NCBI GenBank assembly: GCA_002496845.1
Contig: DALQ01000117.1
Location: 1 to 12,761 of the forward strand
Reading direction: 5' to 3'
Length of the DNA stretch: 12,761 nucleotides
Source: Euryarchaeota archaeon UBA495
GTDB lineage: Archaea > Thermoplasmatota > Poseidoniia > Poseidoniales > Poseidoniaceae
Below the pieces are notes generated by a model, which saw nothing but the letters and a program-made list of their open reading frames with translations, was not told the DNA's origin and ran no database searches. The translations under genes and the position numbers were made by a program. This document shows positions 1-7,149 of the stretch, one piece after another (positions within the stretch are counted from its first letter, which is position 1; every line of letters starts with the position of its first letter).

Positions 1-155
1 GTCAGTTGTCCGTTGATGATGTTCCAGCCCTTCACAGAAGGAAGGCCGTGGGGGTTCTCAGCGTCGAGGAGGTCAAGTCCGGTCTCAAGCAGGCGCGCCA
101 TGAGGCTGCGAGCGGAGGTTGGCCCTTCAATCCTGCTCAACCCAACCAGCATCAC
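1..155 (-). CDS. Possible 5' end of a divergent gene leaving the window (hypothetical)
   Basis: A minus-strand frame is open from a GTG at 155 (or ATG at 152) to the left edge, so only about 50 residues are visible. They begin MLVGLSRIEGPTSARS, continue with a leucine-rich amphipathic stretch (SLMARLLETGLDLLDAE) and end GWNIINGQL. Codon third positions are mostly C or G, as in the neighbouring genes, and the helix-like pattern looks protein-like. I do not recognise a family. No Shine-Dalgarno motif precedes the start. The competing reading is a plus-strand frame on the same codon triplets, open from the left edge to a TGA at 225-227, whose stop would overlap the cdc48 start. That product is charged and ends in a low-complexity tail, so I favour the minus strand, with low certainty. 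Confidence 0.4.
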   Translation of the reverse strand, partial: MMLVGLSRIEGPTSARSLMARLLETGLDLLDAENPHGLPSVKGWNIINGQL

Positions 156-192
156 GCCATCCCCGAGGTTAAAGGAGGTCAGCCGCAGAAGA

Positions 193-203
193 CCGGTATA
201 GCG
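193..203. promoter_or_regulatory. Candidate TATA element between divergent starts
   Basis: The segment around GGTATAGC is centred about 27 nt before the cdc48 ATG at 224. That is the spacing expected for an archaeal TATA box driving a leaderless mRNA. No ribosome-binding motif lies just before this ATG, which fits leaderless translation. TATA-like elements are close to symmetric, so the same site could serve the proposed minus-strand gene. The match to a canonical A/T-rich box is weak. Confidence 0.25.
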
Positions 204-223
204 GGTTCTCCGCAGGTGATTGA

Positions 224-2452
224 ATGAGCGACGAAGACGGTGTTTCTCTGCGTGTTTCCAAGGCGGTCCCCTCCGACGTCGGTCACGGCCGCGCTCGCAT
301 TTCCGGTGAGCATGGCCTCGATCTCAAGCCTGGCGACGTGGTCGAGATCAGCGGTGAACAGCGCACCACCGCTGCCATCTACTGGCGCAGCCGTCCGGAA
401 GACGCCAAACTCGACATCATCCGCGTGGACGGCATCATCCGCAAGAACGCGGGCGTCTCCCTCGGCGACCGCGTCACCGTCCGCAAGGTCGACCCAAAGG
501 ACTGCAAGAAGCTCGTGCTTTCCCCCGTGATGCCGAACAAGCAGAAGGTCAAGTTCGGCGCTGGCATCGAAGGCTTTGCCCGCCGAGGCCTCCACAAGCG
601 CCCGGTCATATCCGGCGACCGCATTTTCATCCCTGGCATGACCCTCTTCAGCGAAACCTTGCCCTTCGCCGTCCTGCAAACCACGCCCAAAGGCATCGTT
701 CGCGTGACTGGAGACACCGAGATTGTTCTGAAGGACGAAGCGATTGACGAGGACGAAGTCGGTCAAACCGAGGGCATCACCTACGAAGACATCGGCGGCA
801 TCGGCCAGCAACTCCAGAAGATCCGTGAAATGGTTGAACTGCCCCTGAAGCATCCTGAACTCTTCCGCCGACTTGGCATTGACCCGCCAAAGGGCGTGCT
901 CCTGCACGGCCCCCCGGGTACCGGGAAGACGATGATTGCAAAGGCGGTCGCCACCGAAGTCAACGCCCATTTCAAGTCCATCAACGGCCCTGAAATCATC
1001 TCAAAATACTACGGTGAATCGGAAAAGCAACTTCGTGAAATCTTTGACGAGGCAAGCGAAAACTCCCCGGCCATCATCTTCATCGACGAAATCGATTCGA
1101 TTTGCCCGAAGCGCGAAGACGTCTCAGGAGAAGTTGAACGCCGCGTCGTTGCCCAGATGCTGACCCTCATGGACGGCATGCAGGGCCGTGAAAACGTCGT
1201 GGTCATCGGCGCCACCAACCGACAAGACGCCCTCGACCCTGCCCTCCGCAGGCCCGGTCGCTTTGACCGGGAAATTGAGATCGGCGTGCCAGACCGGGAA
1301 GGTCGCCGTGAAATCATTGAAATTCACACCCGCCAAATGCCCATCGCCGACGATTTCGACATGGGTTGGATCATCGACAACACATACGGCTTCGTGGGTG
1401 CAGACCTCAACGCCTTGGTCCGTGAAGCGGCCATGAAAGCCCTGCGCCGCTACCTACCGGAAATCGACCTTGAGGCCGAAACCATTCCGCCAGAGGTGCT
1501 GGAAAAGATGGAAGTCAACATGGACGACTTCCGCGAAGGAACCCGCGACGTGGAACCCTCCGCGCTGCGTGAAATCTACGTGGAAATCCCTGAGGTCAGT
1601 TGGAACGAAGTGGGTGGACTCACCGAGGTCAAGGACCGCCTCAAGGAAAGCGTGGAATGGCCACTGACCAAGCCCGAGGCCTTCGAACACTTTGGCATCA
1701 AGCCTCCCCGAGGCATCGTCTTGTTCGGCGCCCCTGGGACCGGGAAAACACTGCTCGCCAAGGCCATCGCCAACGAGGCTCAGGCGAATTTCATCAGCAT
1801 CAAGGGCCCTGAACTCATTTCCAAGTGGGTCGGTGAATCCGAACGTGCCATCCGTGAGGTGTTCAAGAAAGCCAAGCAATCGGCACCGTCCATCGTGTTC
1901 CTCGACGAATTCGAATCCATCGCGAGCATGCGAGCCTCGAACTCCTCGACCGGCGGTTCGGACGTGGCCAACCGTGTCGTGAACCAGCTGCTCGCCAGCA
2001 TGGACGGCGTGGAGTCGCTTGACGGCGTCATCGTCGTGGCGGCCACCAACCGTCCAGAAATGATCGACCCCGCTCTTCTCAGGAGCGGCCGCTTCGAGCG
2101 CGTGCTGCACGTGCCCCCGCCCGACTCGCCATCGCGTGAGGCGATTTTGGCCATCCACACCGAGGGCATGCCGCTGTCGACCTTCTCGATGAAGGACGTC
2201 CTCGGCAAGATGGAAGGGTTCACCGGAGCCGACATCGAAGCCGTCTGCAGGGAAGCGGCGCTTATCGCCATGCGTGCAAACAAGAAGAAGGTCACAAAGA
2301 CCCACTTTGAGGAAGCCATCGGCCGTGTTCGCCCGACCGTGACCCCTGAAATGCTGGAATACTACGACAAGATGGAACGCAACATGACCTCTGGTCTCAG
2401 CGGCATCAAGCGAAACGCCAAGGATTTCGGCTTCGGCATGGAATCGGTGTGA
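224..2452 (+). CDS. cdc48: Cdc48/VAT-type two-ring AAA+ unfoldase
   Basis: This is a 742-residue archaeal homologue of Cdc48/p97/VAT, a hexameric ATP-driven unfoldase that extracts and unfolds proteins, often ahead of the proteasome. The N-terminal double-psi barrel and companion subdomain span about residues 5-165. The D1 ring has Walker A GPPGTGKT (229-236), Walker B IIFIDE (284-289), pore loop KYYGES (261-266), sensor N332 and arginine fingers R346 and R349. The D2 ring has Walker A GAPGTGKT (502-509), Walker B IVFLDE (557-562), pore loop KWVGES (534-539), sensor N609 and arginine fingers R623 and R626. Both rings therefore keep catalytic residues. D2 carries DEFES where DEIDS/DEIDA is usual. 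Length is normal for the family. The ATG at 224 gives the expected N-domain start. The gene opens a co-directional cluster, with the PRC-barrel gene 9 nt downstream. The C-terminal tail is short and ends GMESV. Confidence 0.97.
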   Translation: MSDEDGVSLRVSKAVPSDVGHGRARISGEHGLDLKPGDVVEISGEQRTTAAIYWRSRPEDAKLDIIRVDGIIRKNAGVSLGDRVTVRKVDPKDCKKLVLSPVMPNKQKVKFGAGIEGFARRGLHKRPVISGDRIFIPGMTLFSETLPFAVLQTTPKGIVRVTGDTEIVLKDEAIDEDEVGQTEGITYEDIGGIGQQLQKIREMVELPLKHPELFRRLGIDPPKGVLLHGPPGTGKTMIAKAVATEVNAHFKSINGPEIISKYYGESEKQLREIFDEASENSPAIIFIDEIDSICPKREDVSGEVERRVVAQMLTLMDGMQGRENVVVIGATNRQDALDPALRRPGRFDREIEIGVPDREGRREIIEIHTRQMPIADDFDMGWIIDNTYGFVGADLNALVREAAMKALRRYLPEIDLEAETIPPEVLEKMEVNMDDFREGTRDVEPSALREIYVEIPEVSWNEVGGLTEVKDRLKESVEWPLTKPEAFEHFGIKPPRGIVLFGAPGTGKTLLAKAIANEAQANFISIKGPELISKWVGESERAIREVFKKAKQSAPSIVFLDEFESIASMRASNSSTGGSDVANRVVNQLLASMDGVESLDGVIVVAATNRPEMIDPALLRSGRFERVLHVPPPDSPSREAILAIHTEGMPLSTFSMKDVLGKMEGFTGADIEAVCREAALIAMRANKKKVTKTHFEEAIGRVRPTVTPEMLEYYDKMERNMTSGLSGIKRNAKDFGFGMESV

Positions 2453-2461
2453 GGGAGCGAT

Positions 2462-2701
2462 ATGGCGAGTTTCTCCTCCGAGATCATCGGCCGCGACGTG
2501 GTCGACCTCGAAGGAGCGATGTTTGGCGTGGTCACCGATCTGCGCTTGACGCCGACCACGGGAACGCTCACCCACGTCTTGGTCAAACACACCGACGAAA
2601 TCGACCCTGAACGCTTGCCTTGGAGCACGAGCAACGGCATCGTCGAAGTCCCCGTCAGCGAGGTTGACCGCATCGCCAACTTCGTCCATCTGCGCCGTTG
2701 A
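2462..2701 (+). CDS. PRC-barrel domain protein
   Basis: The 79-residue product is essentially one PRC-barrel: an N-terminal IIGRDVVDLEGAMFGVVTDL segment (the G-x-x-V-x-D-x-x-G-x-x-x-G-x-V-x-D pattern), a central strand pair (THVLVKH) and a C-terminal VPVSEVDRIANFVHL strand. Free-standing archaeal PRC-barrel proteins of about this size are known; some (CdpB-type) act in FtsZ-based cell division, while others are linked to RNA metabolism or have no assigned role. Nothing here settles which applies. It starts 9 nt after the cdc48 stop, with a purine-rich GAGGGAG just upstream, so it is probably co-transcribed with cdc48. An acidic, proline-containing loop (HTDEIDPERLPW) sits mid-domain. The family call is firm; the role is open. 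Confidence 0.85.
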   Translation: MASFSSEIIGRDVVDLEGAMFGVVTDLRLTPTTGTLTHVLVKHTDEIDPERLPWSTSNGIVEVPVSEVDRIANFVHLRR

Positions 2702-2726
2702 GCGATGATGCAACGCGCCACACGGG

Positions 2727-2750
2727 CGGGCAACCTTCTAAACGTGCCCG
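2727..2750 (+). promoter_or_regulatory. Short inverted repeat between PRC-barrel and DUF4350-like genes
   Basis: CGGGCA (2727-2732) and TGCCCG (2745-2750) form a perfect 6-bp stem around a 12-nt loop containing TTCTAAA. It lies in the 89-nt gap left if the next gene starts at 2791, and the T-rich TCGTCTTTGTCTG follows. It could be a weak terminator or attenuator after the PRC-barrel gene. Alternatively TTCTAAA could be a TATA-like box for the next gene. The evidence is slight. Confidence 0.25.
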
Positions 2751-2778
2751 AAGTCGTCTTTGTCTGAACATTGTTCTA

Positions 2779-2784
2779 GAGGTG
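2779..2784 (+). promoter_or_regulatory. Shine-Dalgarno GAGGTG deciding the start at 2791
   Basis: GAGGTG lies 6 nt before the GTG at 2791. The same hexamer precedes the starts at 7140 (5 nt), 10215 (8 nt) and 12225 (6 nt) in this window, so it appears to be the local ribosome-binding consensus. This supports 2791 over the upstream in-frame TTG at 2698. Confidence 0.6.
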
Positions 2785-2790
2785 AGGCGC

Positions 2791-4407
2791 GTGGAGGCAT
2801 CAGCAAAGGCTCGAAGGGTGGCGCTCCAGATTGCGTTCTGGACCGTGCTCGCCACCTTGCTCCTCAGCGTCCTGCTGACCTTCGTCAACGTGGCCAACGT
2901 CAACCAGCTCTCGGCCTACGACGACGACTGGAACGACCTGTCGTCCTTCCGAGAGGACCTCGAAACCATGGGAGTGGAGACCCGTTCCTTGGTCAGCAGC
3001 CCGCTTCTTCTCGCGGACATCGAAGACCCGCGCAACACGACCTACGTGATCGCCGGGGTCGAACGCGACACCCTCTCCCTCCCACAATTCGACCCGGACG
3101 GTCTGATTCGTTTCGCCACCGAAGACGGGTATTCTCCCTCTGAGATTGAGGCGATCGTGAAGTTCGCTCAGGACGGCGGGACGGTCATCGTGATGGAAGA
3201 CTTCGGCTATGCTGGAAACATCGCTGACGCCTTTGGCTTGAGTTACGGCGGATGGCAGTTGTACGACACTGTGTACGCCACAGAACTGGATTACAACTAC
3301 GTCTGGATGTGCGTGCAAGAAAGCCCGTGCGGCATGAACGGAACGGAATTGGATTTGTCCACCGTGGACACGCACCCTCGCTGGGGCGACGACGCTGAAA
3401 CCGTCACTCACCCCTGCGCCCTCATCGACGGCGAGGTCATGAGCGAGGAGGACGCCGGCCTGTGCGCGCACCACTGGGTCCAAACCGCCCCAGGGCAAGG
3501 CGTCGTGGAATTCAACGCGTCCTACCGTGTGCTGCTCAACAACGCCACGGGCATCGAAGTGCTCCCCGAAGTGCGAGGCGCTTTCAACGAGATCAACATC
3601 CTTGCCAAGACGAGCAACGAGGCCACCGTTGACGTGAACGGCGACGGCGAGATTTGGGTGGGCAACGAGGTCACGGCCGAGACGCCCGACCTATGGGGCC
3701 AATTCAACCTCAGCGTCGAGGCCTGCGCCGACCGTAGTTGCGATCCCGACGAAGGTGGACGCATCCTCTTCTACGCCGACGGCAGCATGTTGATCAACGC
3801 CCTGTACGATTACCAGGGCTTCAACGACGGCGCCTACGGTGAGGTCGAGCAGGCGGTTCCCAACAACGACAACCGGCGCCTGATCCTTGACGTCATCGCG
3901 GAATCCCTCGCCGACACCTCGGGCGAGCCCACGGGCATGGCCTCCCCCAACGCTCAGGTGATCTTTGACGAGAGCCGCCACGCGCAAAACGCGGTGCTGA
4001 CGGAGAGTTACAACACCGTGTACTTCCTCTTGGTCTACTTCACCGGAGAAGGATTGGCCATGGCCATCCTCTTCGTGGGCCTCTTCCTGACCTTCGAGAT
4101 GGTGCTGCTGCGCAAGCGAGACCCGCAGGGATGGCGCCACGTCTTCAGCATCATCTACTACGGATTTGGCGACGCAGAACGGTACGGATACTACGCAGAG
4201 ACAGAGAAAATTCGTCAGGTCTTCCTGTCGAAGGTCCGCAACCAAAGCGGCCTGACGCGCGAAGAATTCGACGACCTGCAGGTGCAAGAGTTGGTCCAAC
4301 TGATCAGCGACGACGTGCTGGCCAACTTTGCCGTCAAGCCTGCAAAGTACAACCTCGAGCAAACCGTAGCGCTGGTCAAGCGCATCAAAGCATGGGGGCG
4401 TGGTTGA
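2791..4407 (+). CDS. DUF4350-like membrane-anchored surface protein
   Basis: With the GTG at 2791 the product is 538 residues. The frame is open back to a TTG at 2698 that overlaps the PRC-barrel stop, but the extra 31 residues are polar and unremarkable, and GAGGTG sits 6 nt before 2791. One helix (about 10-34) anchors the N-terminus. A DUF4350-like alpha/beta domain follows, with FREDLETMGVET, YVIAGVERD and FAQDGGTVIVMEDFG (about 125-139). A second helix (about 409-440) precedes a basic cytoplasmic tail of about 98 residues. The exported part is unusual: six cysteines (174, 180, 209, 225, 312, 317), five N-glycosylation sequons and a DVNGDGE calcium-loop-like motif (281-287). In other archaea and bacteria DUF4350 proteins sit beside DUF58 and MoxR genes in poorly understood envelope clusters. 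Here DUF58 starts 3 nt downstream, so the two are surely co-expressed. Confidence 0.8.
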   Translation: MEASAKARRVALQIAFWTVLATLLLSVLLTFVNVANVNQLSAYDDDWNDLSSFREDLETMGVETRSLVSSPLLLADIEDPRNTTYVIAGVERDTLSLPQFDPDGLIRFATEDGYSPSEIEAIVKFAQDGGTVIVMEDFGYAGNIADAFGLSYGGWQLYDTVYATELDYNYVWMCVQESPCGMNGTELDLSTVDTHPRWGDDAETVTHPCALIDGEVMSEEDAGLCAHHWVQTAPGQGVVEFNASYRVLLNNATGIEVLPEVRGAFNEINILAKTSNEATVDVNGDGEIWVGNEVTAETPDLWGQFNLSVEACADRSCDPDEGGRILFYADGSMLINALYDYQGFNDGAYGEVEQAVPNNDNRRLILDVIAESLADTSGEPTGMASPNAQVIFDESRHAQNAVLTESYNTVYFLLVYFTGEGLAMAILFVGLFLTFEMVLLRKRDPQGWRHVFSIIYYGFGDAERYGYYAETEKIRQVFLSKVRNQSGLTREEFDDLQVQELVQLISDDVLANFAVKPAKYNLEQTVALVKRIKAWGRG

Positions 4408-4410
4408 ACC

Positions 4411-5664
4411 ATGTGGACCCGCAAGGCCGCGTTCACCCTCGTCGCAGGGCTTTCCCTCATCCTCATCGGGATGATGATTTCGAACTTCCAGATGATGATC
4501 CTCGGGTTCACCTTCATCGCCTTCATCACCGTCAATTCGTGGATGTCTGGCCACGGTGACATCGAGGTGCAGCGCACCCTTTCGGCGGACAACCTGTACA
4601 AGGGCGACGACCTCTACGTCGAACTCCTCGTCATTAACCGCTCCCTGCGGCGAACGCAGACGCTCGAGGTCTTCGACAACGTCCCCCACGAGATGAAACT
4701 CAGAAGCGGACTGAACCAGATGCGTCTTGACCTGAAACCCGGTGAATCCGCGCGAATCCGCTACGTCTTGCGTTGTCCTTTGCGTGGGCACTACACAATC
4801 GGACCCGTGTCCCTGCGTCACCGCAACACGTTCAACCTCGGCGTGGACGAGATGCGCGTTGACCATCACTCCGACGTCATCGTGTTCCCTCAAGTGAAAG
4901 ACGTCGAGGAAGCCTTCCTGCGCAGCCGTACGCCGAAGATGTACACCGGTGCGACCACCCTCCGGACCCCGGGTCAAGGGTCCGAGTTCTATTCCCTGCG
5001 TGAATACGTCCCAGGTGACCCGTTCAAGAGCATCAACTGGAAGGCATTCGCCCGAACGGGTGACCTGATGGTGAACGAAAAGTGCCGTGACGCCGTGACG
5101 GACGTGTTCATCCTTCTCGACGCCAGGGAAATTGCCCGCATCGGCACGGTGCTGAAGAATCCGCTCGAAATGGGGTGCGTCTCAGCCGCTTCCTTGGCCA
5201 GCTACTTCCTGCAACAGCGCGATTCTGTGGCTCTTGCCATCTACGGCGACGGACTGTCCTATCTGCCTCCAGACACCGGAGACAAGCAGTATTTCAAGAT
5301 CCTAAGCAACCTTGCTGGCGTGGATCACCGCGGCGAAATGCCGTTGCAGGCCGTGACAAATTCCATCTCTGGCCGCTTTAGCCGGGGTTCTCCGGTGTTC
5401 ATCATCTCCAGCGTCGAAGGTGACGGGACCGTTCCTGCGGCCGTGCGTGACCTCGTCGGACGCGGCCACGACGTCACCGTGTTGACGCCTTCGAGCATCG
5501 ACTTTGAGCGGTTGGTCAGCCGCATTCCACGACTGTCGTACGAGGTGCTTCGCATGGAACGGCAAAACCGGTTGACCACCTTGGCTGGCGCAGGAGCGCA
5601 GGTCATCGATTGGATGCCAGACATGGACCTGGCCCAAGCGCTGATGCAGGTGAGGGGGTACTGA
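4411..5664 (+). CDS. DUF58 family protein
   Basis: The 417-residue product starts with two close transmembrane helices (about 8-42), followed by a beta-rich domain (about 50-150) typical of DUF58 proteins. The family signature runs from 190: GSEFYSLREYVPGD, then INWKAFARTGDLMVNE. A von Willebrand A-like alpha/beta domain follows, beginning VFILLD (232-237). The position normally forming a DxSxS metal site reads DAREI, so metal binding there may be lost. DUF58 proteins typically pair with MoxR AAA+ ATPases and are proposed to act in assembly or maturation of envelope or secreted complexes; the biochemical role is unknown. The ATG lies 3 nt after the DUF4350-like stop and the next gene begins 1 nt after this stop, which points to tight coupling. 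No MoxR gene is in the window. The family call is secure. Confidence 0.93.
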   Translation: MWTRKAAFTLVAGLSLILIGMMISNFQMMILGFTFIAFITVNSWMSGHGDIEVQRTLSADNLYKGDDLYVELLVINRSLRRTQTLEVFDNVPHEMKLRSGLNQMRLDLKPGESARIRYVLRCPLRGHYTIGPVSLRHRNTFNLGVDEMRVDHHSDVIVFPQVKDVEEAFLRSRTPKMYTGATTLRTPGQGSEFYSLREYVPGDPFKSINWKAFARTGDLMVNEKCRDAVTDVFILLDAREIARIGTVLKNPLEMGCVSAASLASYFLQQRDSVALAIYGDGLSYLPPDTGDKQYFKILSNLAGVDHRGEMPLQAVTNSISGRFSRGSPVFIISSVEGDGTVPAAVRDLVGRGHDVTVLTPSSIDFERLVSRIPRLSYEVLRMERQNRLTTLAGAGAQVIDWMPDMDLAQALMQVRGY

Positions 5665-5665
5665 C

Positions 5666-6889
5666 ATGGCCGGAGACGTGGAAGCGCAATCGGACATCAC
5701 CCACTCGGGTCGTCACCGAAGCACGCTGCACCTGAAGAACCTCAGGAAGCAGTGGCAGATCCTGGCCCTCCAGGTCACCGCCACCGTGGCCCTGGTCTGG
5801 ATGTACATGGAAATCATCAGCACCTACGTGGTCGGTTCCATCGACCACACCATGCTCTTCGAAACCCTCGAGTTTGTGCTGGGCTCTGACCTTCCACTCG
5901 GCGACTGGATGACCGGCGTTGGACGAAGCGGATTGGCCCGCTTCTACGTCCCCTTGGTGCTCGGCTTGTCCTTTGGCGGAAGCATGGCCCTGCTGGCCTT
6001 CCAATCCCCAAAGGTCCAGCAACGCATCAAACTCGGCGTGATTGTGGGCCTGATCGTGATTTTGGTTGGACGCACCTTGCTGTCTTGGCTTGGTGGCATG
6101 ATCATCAACACCGAACTTGACCTGCCAAACGCCGATGAATTGGCCTTGCTTCAGTGGCCGTTGATGCTGATCCTCTCGCTGCTGGTCATGTTCGTGTACC
6201 TCCTTCCGATCATCATGGGCACGCGTGGCATCTGGGGCCTCTCCCGCCAAGCGATCATCTGGTCGATTGGATTCACGCTCCTCTTCCTCGGCCTCCATGC
6301 CATGCTGACCTTCCCCGTGGTCCTCAACCAACTCGGGGACTACGGCAGCGATCTGACCACGCTCGACACACAGGTTGGAACACCCACGGTGAGCCTTCTC
6401 GGATTCGAGTTGGTGACCCGAGAACAATTCTCGCTCATCCTCATCGCGGTGCTGATGATGGTGTTCCAAGAGTCGGCCTTCGGCGTCATTCGACACTTGG
6501 AGTACGCCTACCGCCTTCCTGAATCGTGCAAGCGTGACGAAGAATACGTCCGCCAAATGGAAAACGTGCTGAACGCGCATCTCCGCCACACTGGGTTGTA
6601 CCTCGGACTTACTGGACTGGCCACCATGGTCGCCATCGGCTTCCACGGAGTTTTGTTGGAATTGGTGACCACGACCACAGGCAGCCAATGGGCCGAGCAA
6701 GTCTCTGAGTCCATCGAACTCCGGTTGACCTACGGCGTGGTCATTTCAGCCCTGCTCTTCCTCGGAGTTGCGGCCACGGTTCGGTTGCTCGTCCCTTGGG
6801 ATCGTTTGGCTCAACTGAGGGCTGGCATCACGGGATTCGGCCGCACCAGTGAACCTGACCCACCGAAAGACGACAGTGCCTGGGCCTAA
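5666..6889 (+). CDS. Eight-helix membrane protein of unknown function
   Basis: The 407-residue product has about eight transmembrane helices, near residues 30-54, 92-112, 122-146, 164-185, 196-220, 254-276, 311-335 and 355-377. The N-terminus is basic and probably cytoplasmic. The helix 6-7 loop is long and charged (about 277-310, containing RLPESCKRDEEYVRQ), and the C-terminus is a short acidic, proline-containing tail. I see no transporter signature, protease motif or nucleotide-binding site. The ATG lies 1 nt after the DUF58 stop and GTGAGGGGG upstream could act as a ribosome-binding site, so it is very probably translated with DUF58. Multi-helix proteins of varied families end many DUF58/DUF4350 clusters, so I infer a membrane partner of that complex. 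Its stop codon interlocks with that of the convergent gene. Confidence 0.85.
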   Translation: MAGDVEAQSDITHSGRHRSTLHLKNLRKQWQILALQVTATVALVWMYMEIISTYVVGSIDHTMLFETLEFVLGSDLPLGDWMTGVGRSGLARFYVPLVLGLSFGGSMALLAFQSPKVQQRIKLGVIVGLIVILVGRTLLSWLGGMIINTELDLPNADELALLQWPLMLILSLLVMFVYLLPIIMGTRGIWGLSRQAIIWSIGFTLLFLGLHAMLTFPVVLNQLGDYGSDLTTLDTQVGTPTVSLLGFELVTREQFSLILIAVLMMVFQESAFGVIRHLEYAYRLPESCKRDEEYVRQMENVLNAHLRHTGLYLGLTGLATMVAIGFHGVLLELVTTTTGSQWAEQVSESIELRLTYGVVISALLFLGVAATVRLLVPWDRLAQLRAGITGFGRTSEPDPPKDDSAWA

Positions 6890-7140
6890 CGGTCACGGTG
6901 GCGCAACTGCACCACGCCAGCAAGGCGTTCTCCAACGGTCGCCCAGACCACATAGGCAAGAGGAAGACTCACCACGACCGTCATCCATGCAGGAACGGGC
7001 AAGTTGAGGGCTGCGAGGTAGACCGCACCCGCCACACTAAGCAGCACGACCAGCAGAATCACGCGTTCAGCCGCAAGCGGATAGGGGCGGTTGACGACGC
7101 CATCGTCCATCTGGGGCGGCAAGGGTGAGGCAGCGTCCAT
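6886..7140 (-). CDS. Small two-helix membrane protein
   Basis: The 84-residue product has a soluble, proline-containing N-terminus (about 1-25), two hydrophobic helices (about 26-45 and 50-70) joined by a NLPVPAW turn, and a basic tail ending RHRDR. This suggests a helical hairpin with both ends in the cytoplasm. I recognise no family. GAGGTG (plus-strand 7146-7151) lies 5 nt before the ATG and overlaps the stop of the upstream coiled-coil gene, so translation is coupled to that gene. Its TAG stop shares bases with the TAA stop of the convergent eight-helix gene. Co-expression with the Roadblock/coiled-coil genes suggests a membrane anchor for that system, which is an inference from position. 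Confidence 0.78.
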   Translation of the reverse strand: MDAASPLPPQMDDGVVNRPYPLAAERVILLVVLLSVAGAVYLAALNLPVPAWMTVVVSLPLAYVVWATVGERLAGVVQLRHRDR

Positions 7141-7149
7141 GCTTGCACC

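Noticed and set aside
174..179. GGAGGT as a ribosome-binding site for cdc48
   Set aside because: It lies about 45 nt before the ATG at 224 and no start codon follows at a usable distance.
179..970. Long minus-strand frame (263 codons) opposite cdc48
   Set aside because: It lies wholly over conserved Cdc48 coding sequence and its product has no recognisable motif; GC-rich third positions create long antisense frames.
1454..2713. 419-codon minus-strand frame opposite cdc48 D2 and the PRC-barrel gene
   Set aside because: It spans two real genes on the other strand, is rich in His/Asp/Arg mirror composition and matches no family.
3691..4977. 428-codon minus-strand frame opposite the DUF4350-like and DUF58 genes
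   Set aside because: It crosses the boundary of two well supported genes; composition is typical of an antisense shadow.
5603..6700. 365-codon minus-strand frame opposite the eight-helix membrane protein
   Set aside because: The plus strand encodes regular hydrophobic helices; the antisense product is a charged low-complexity mirror of these.
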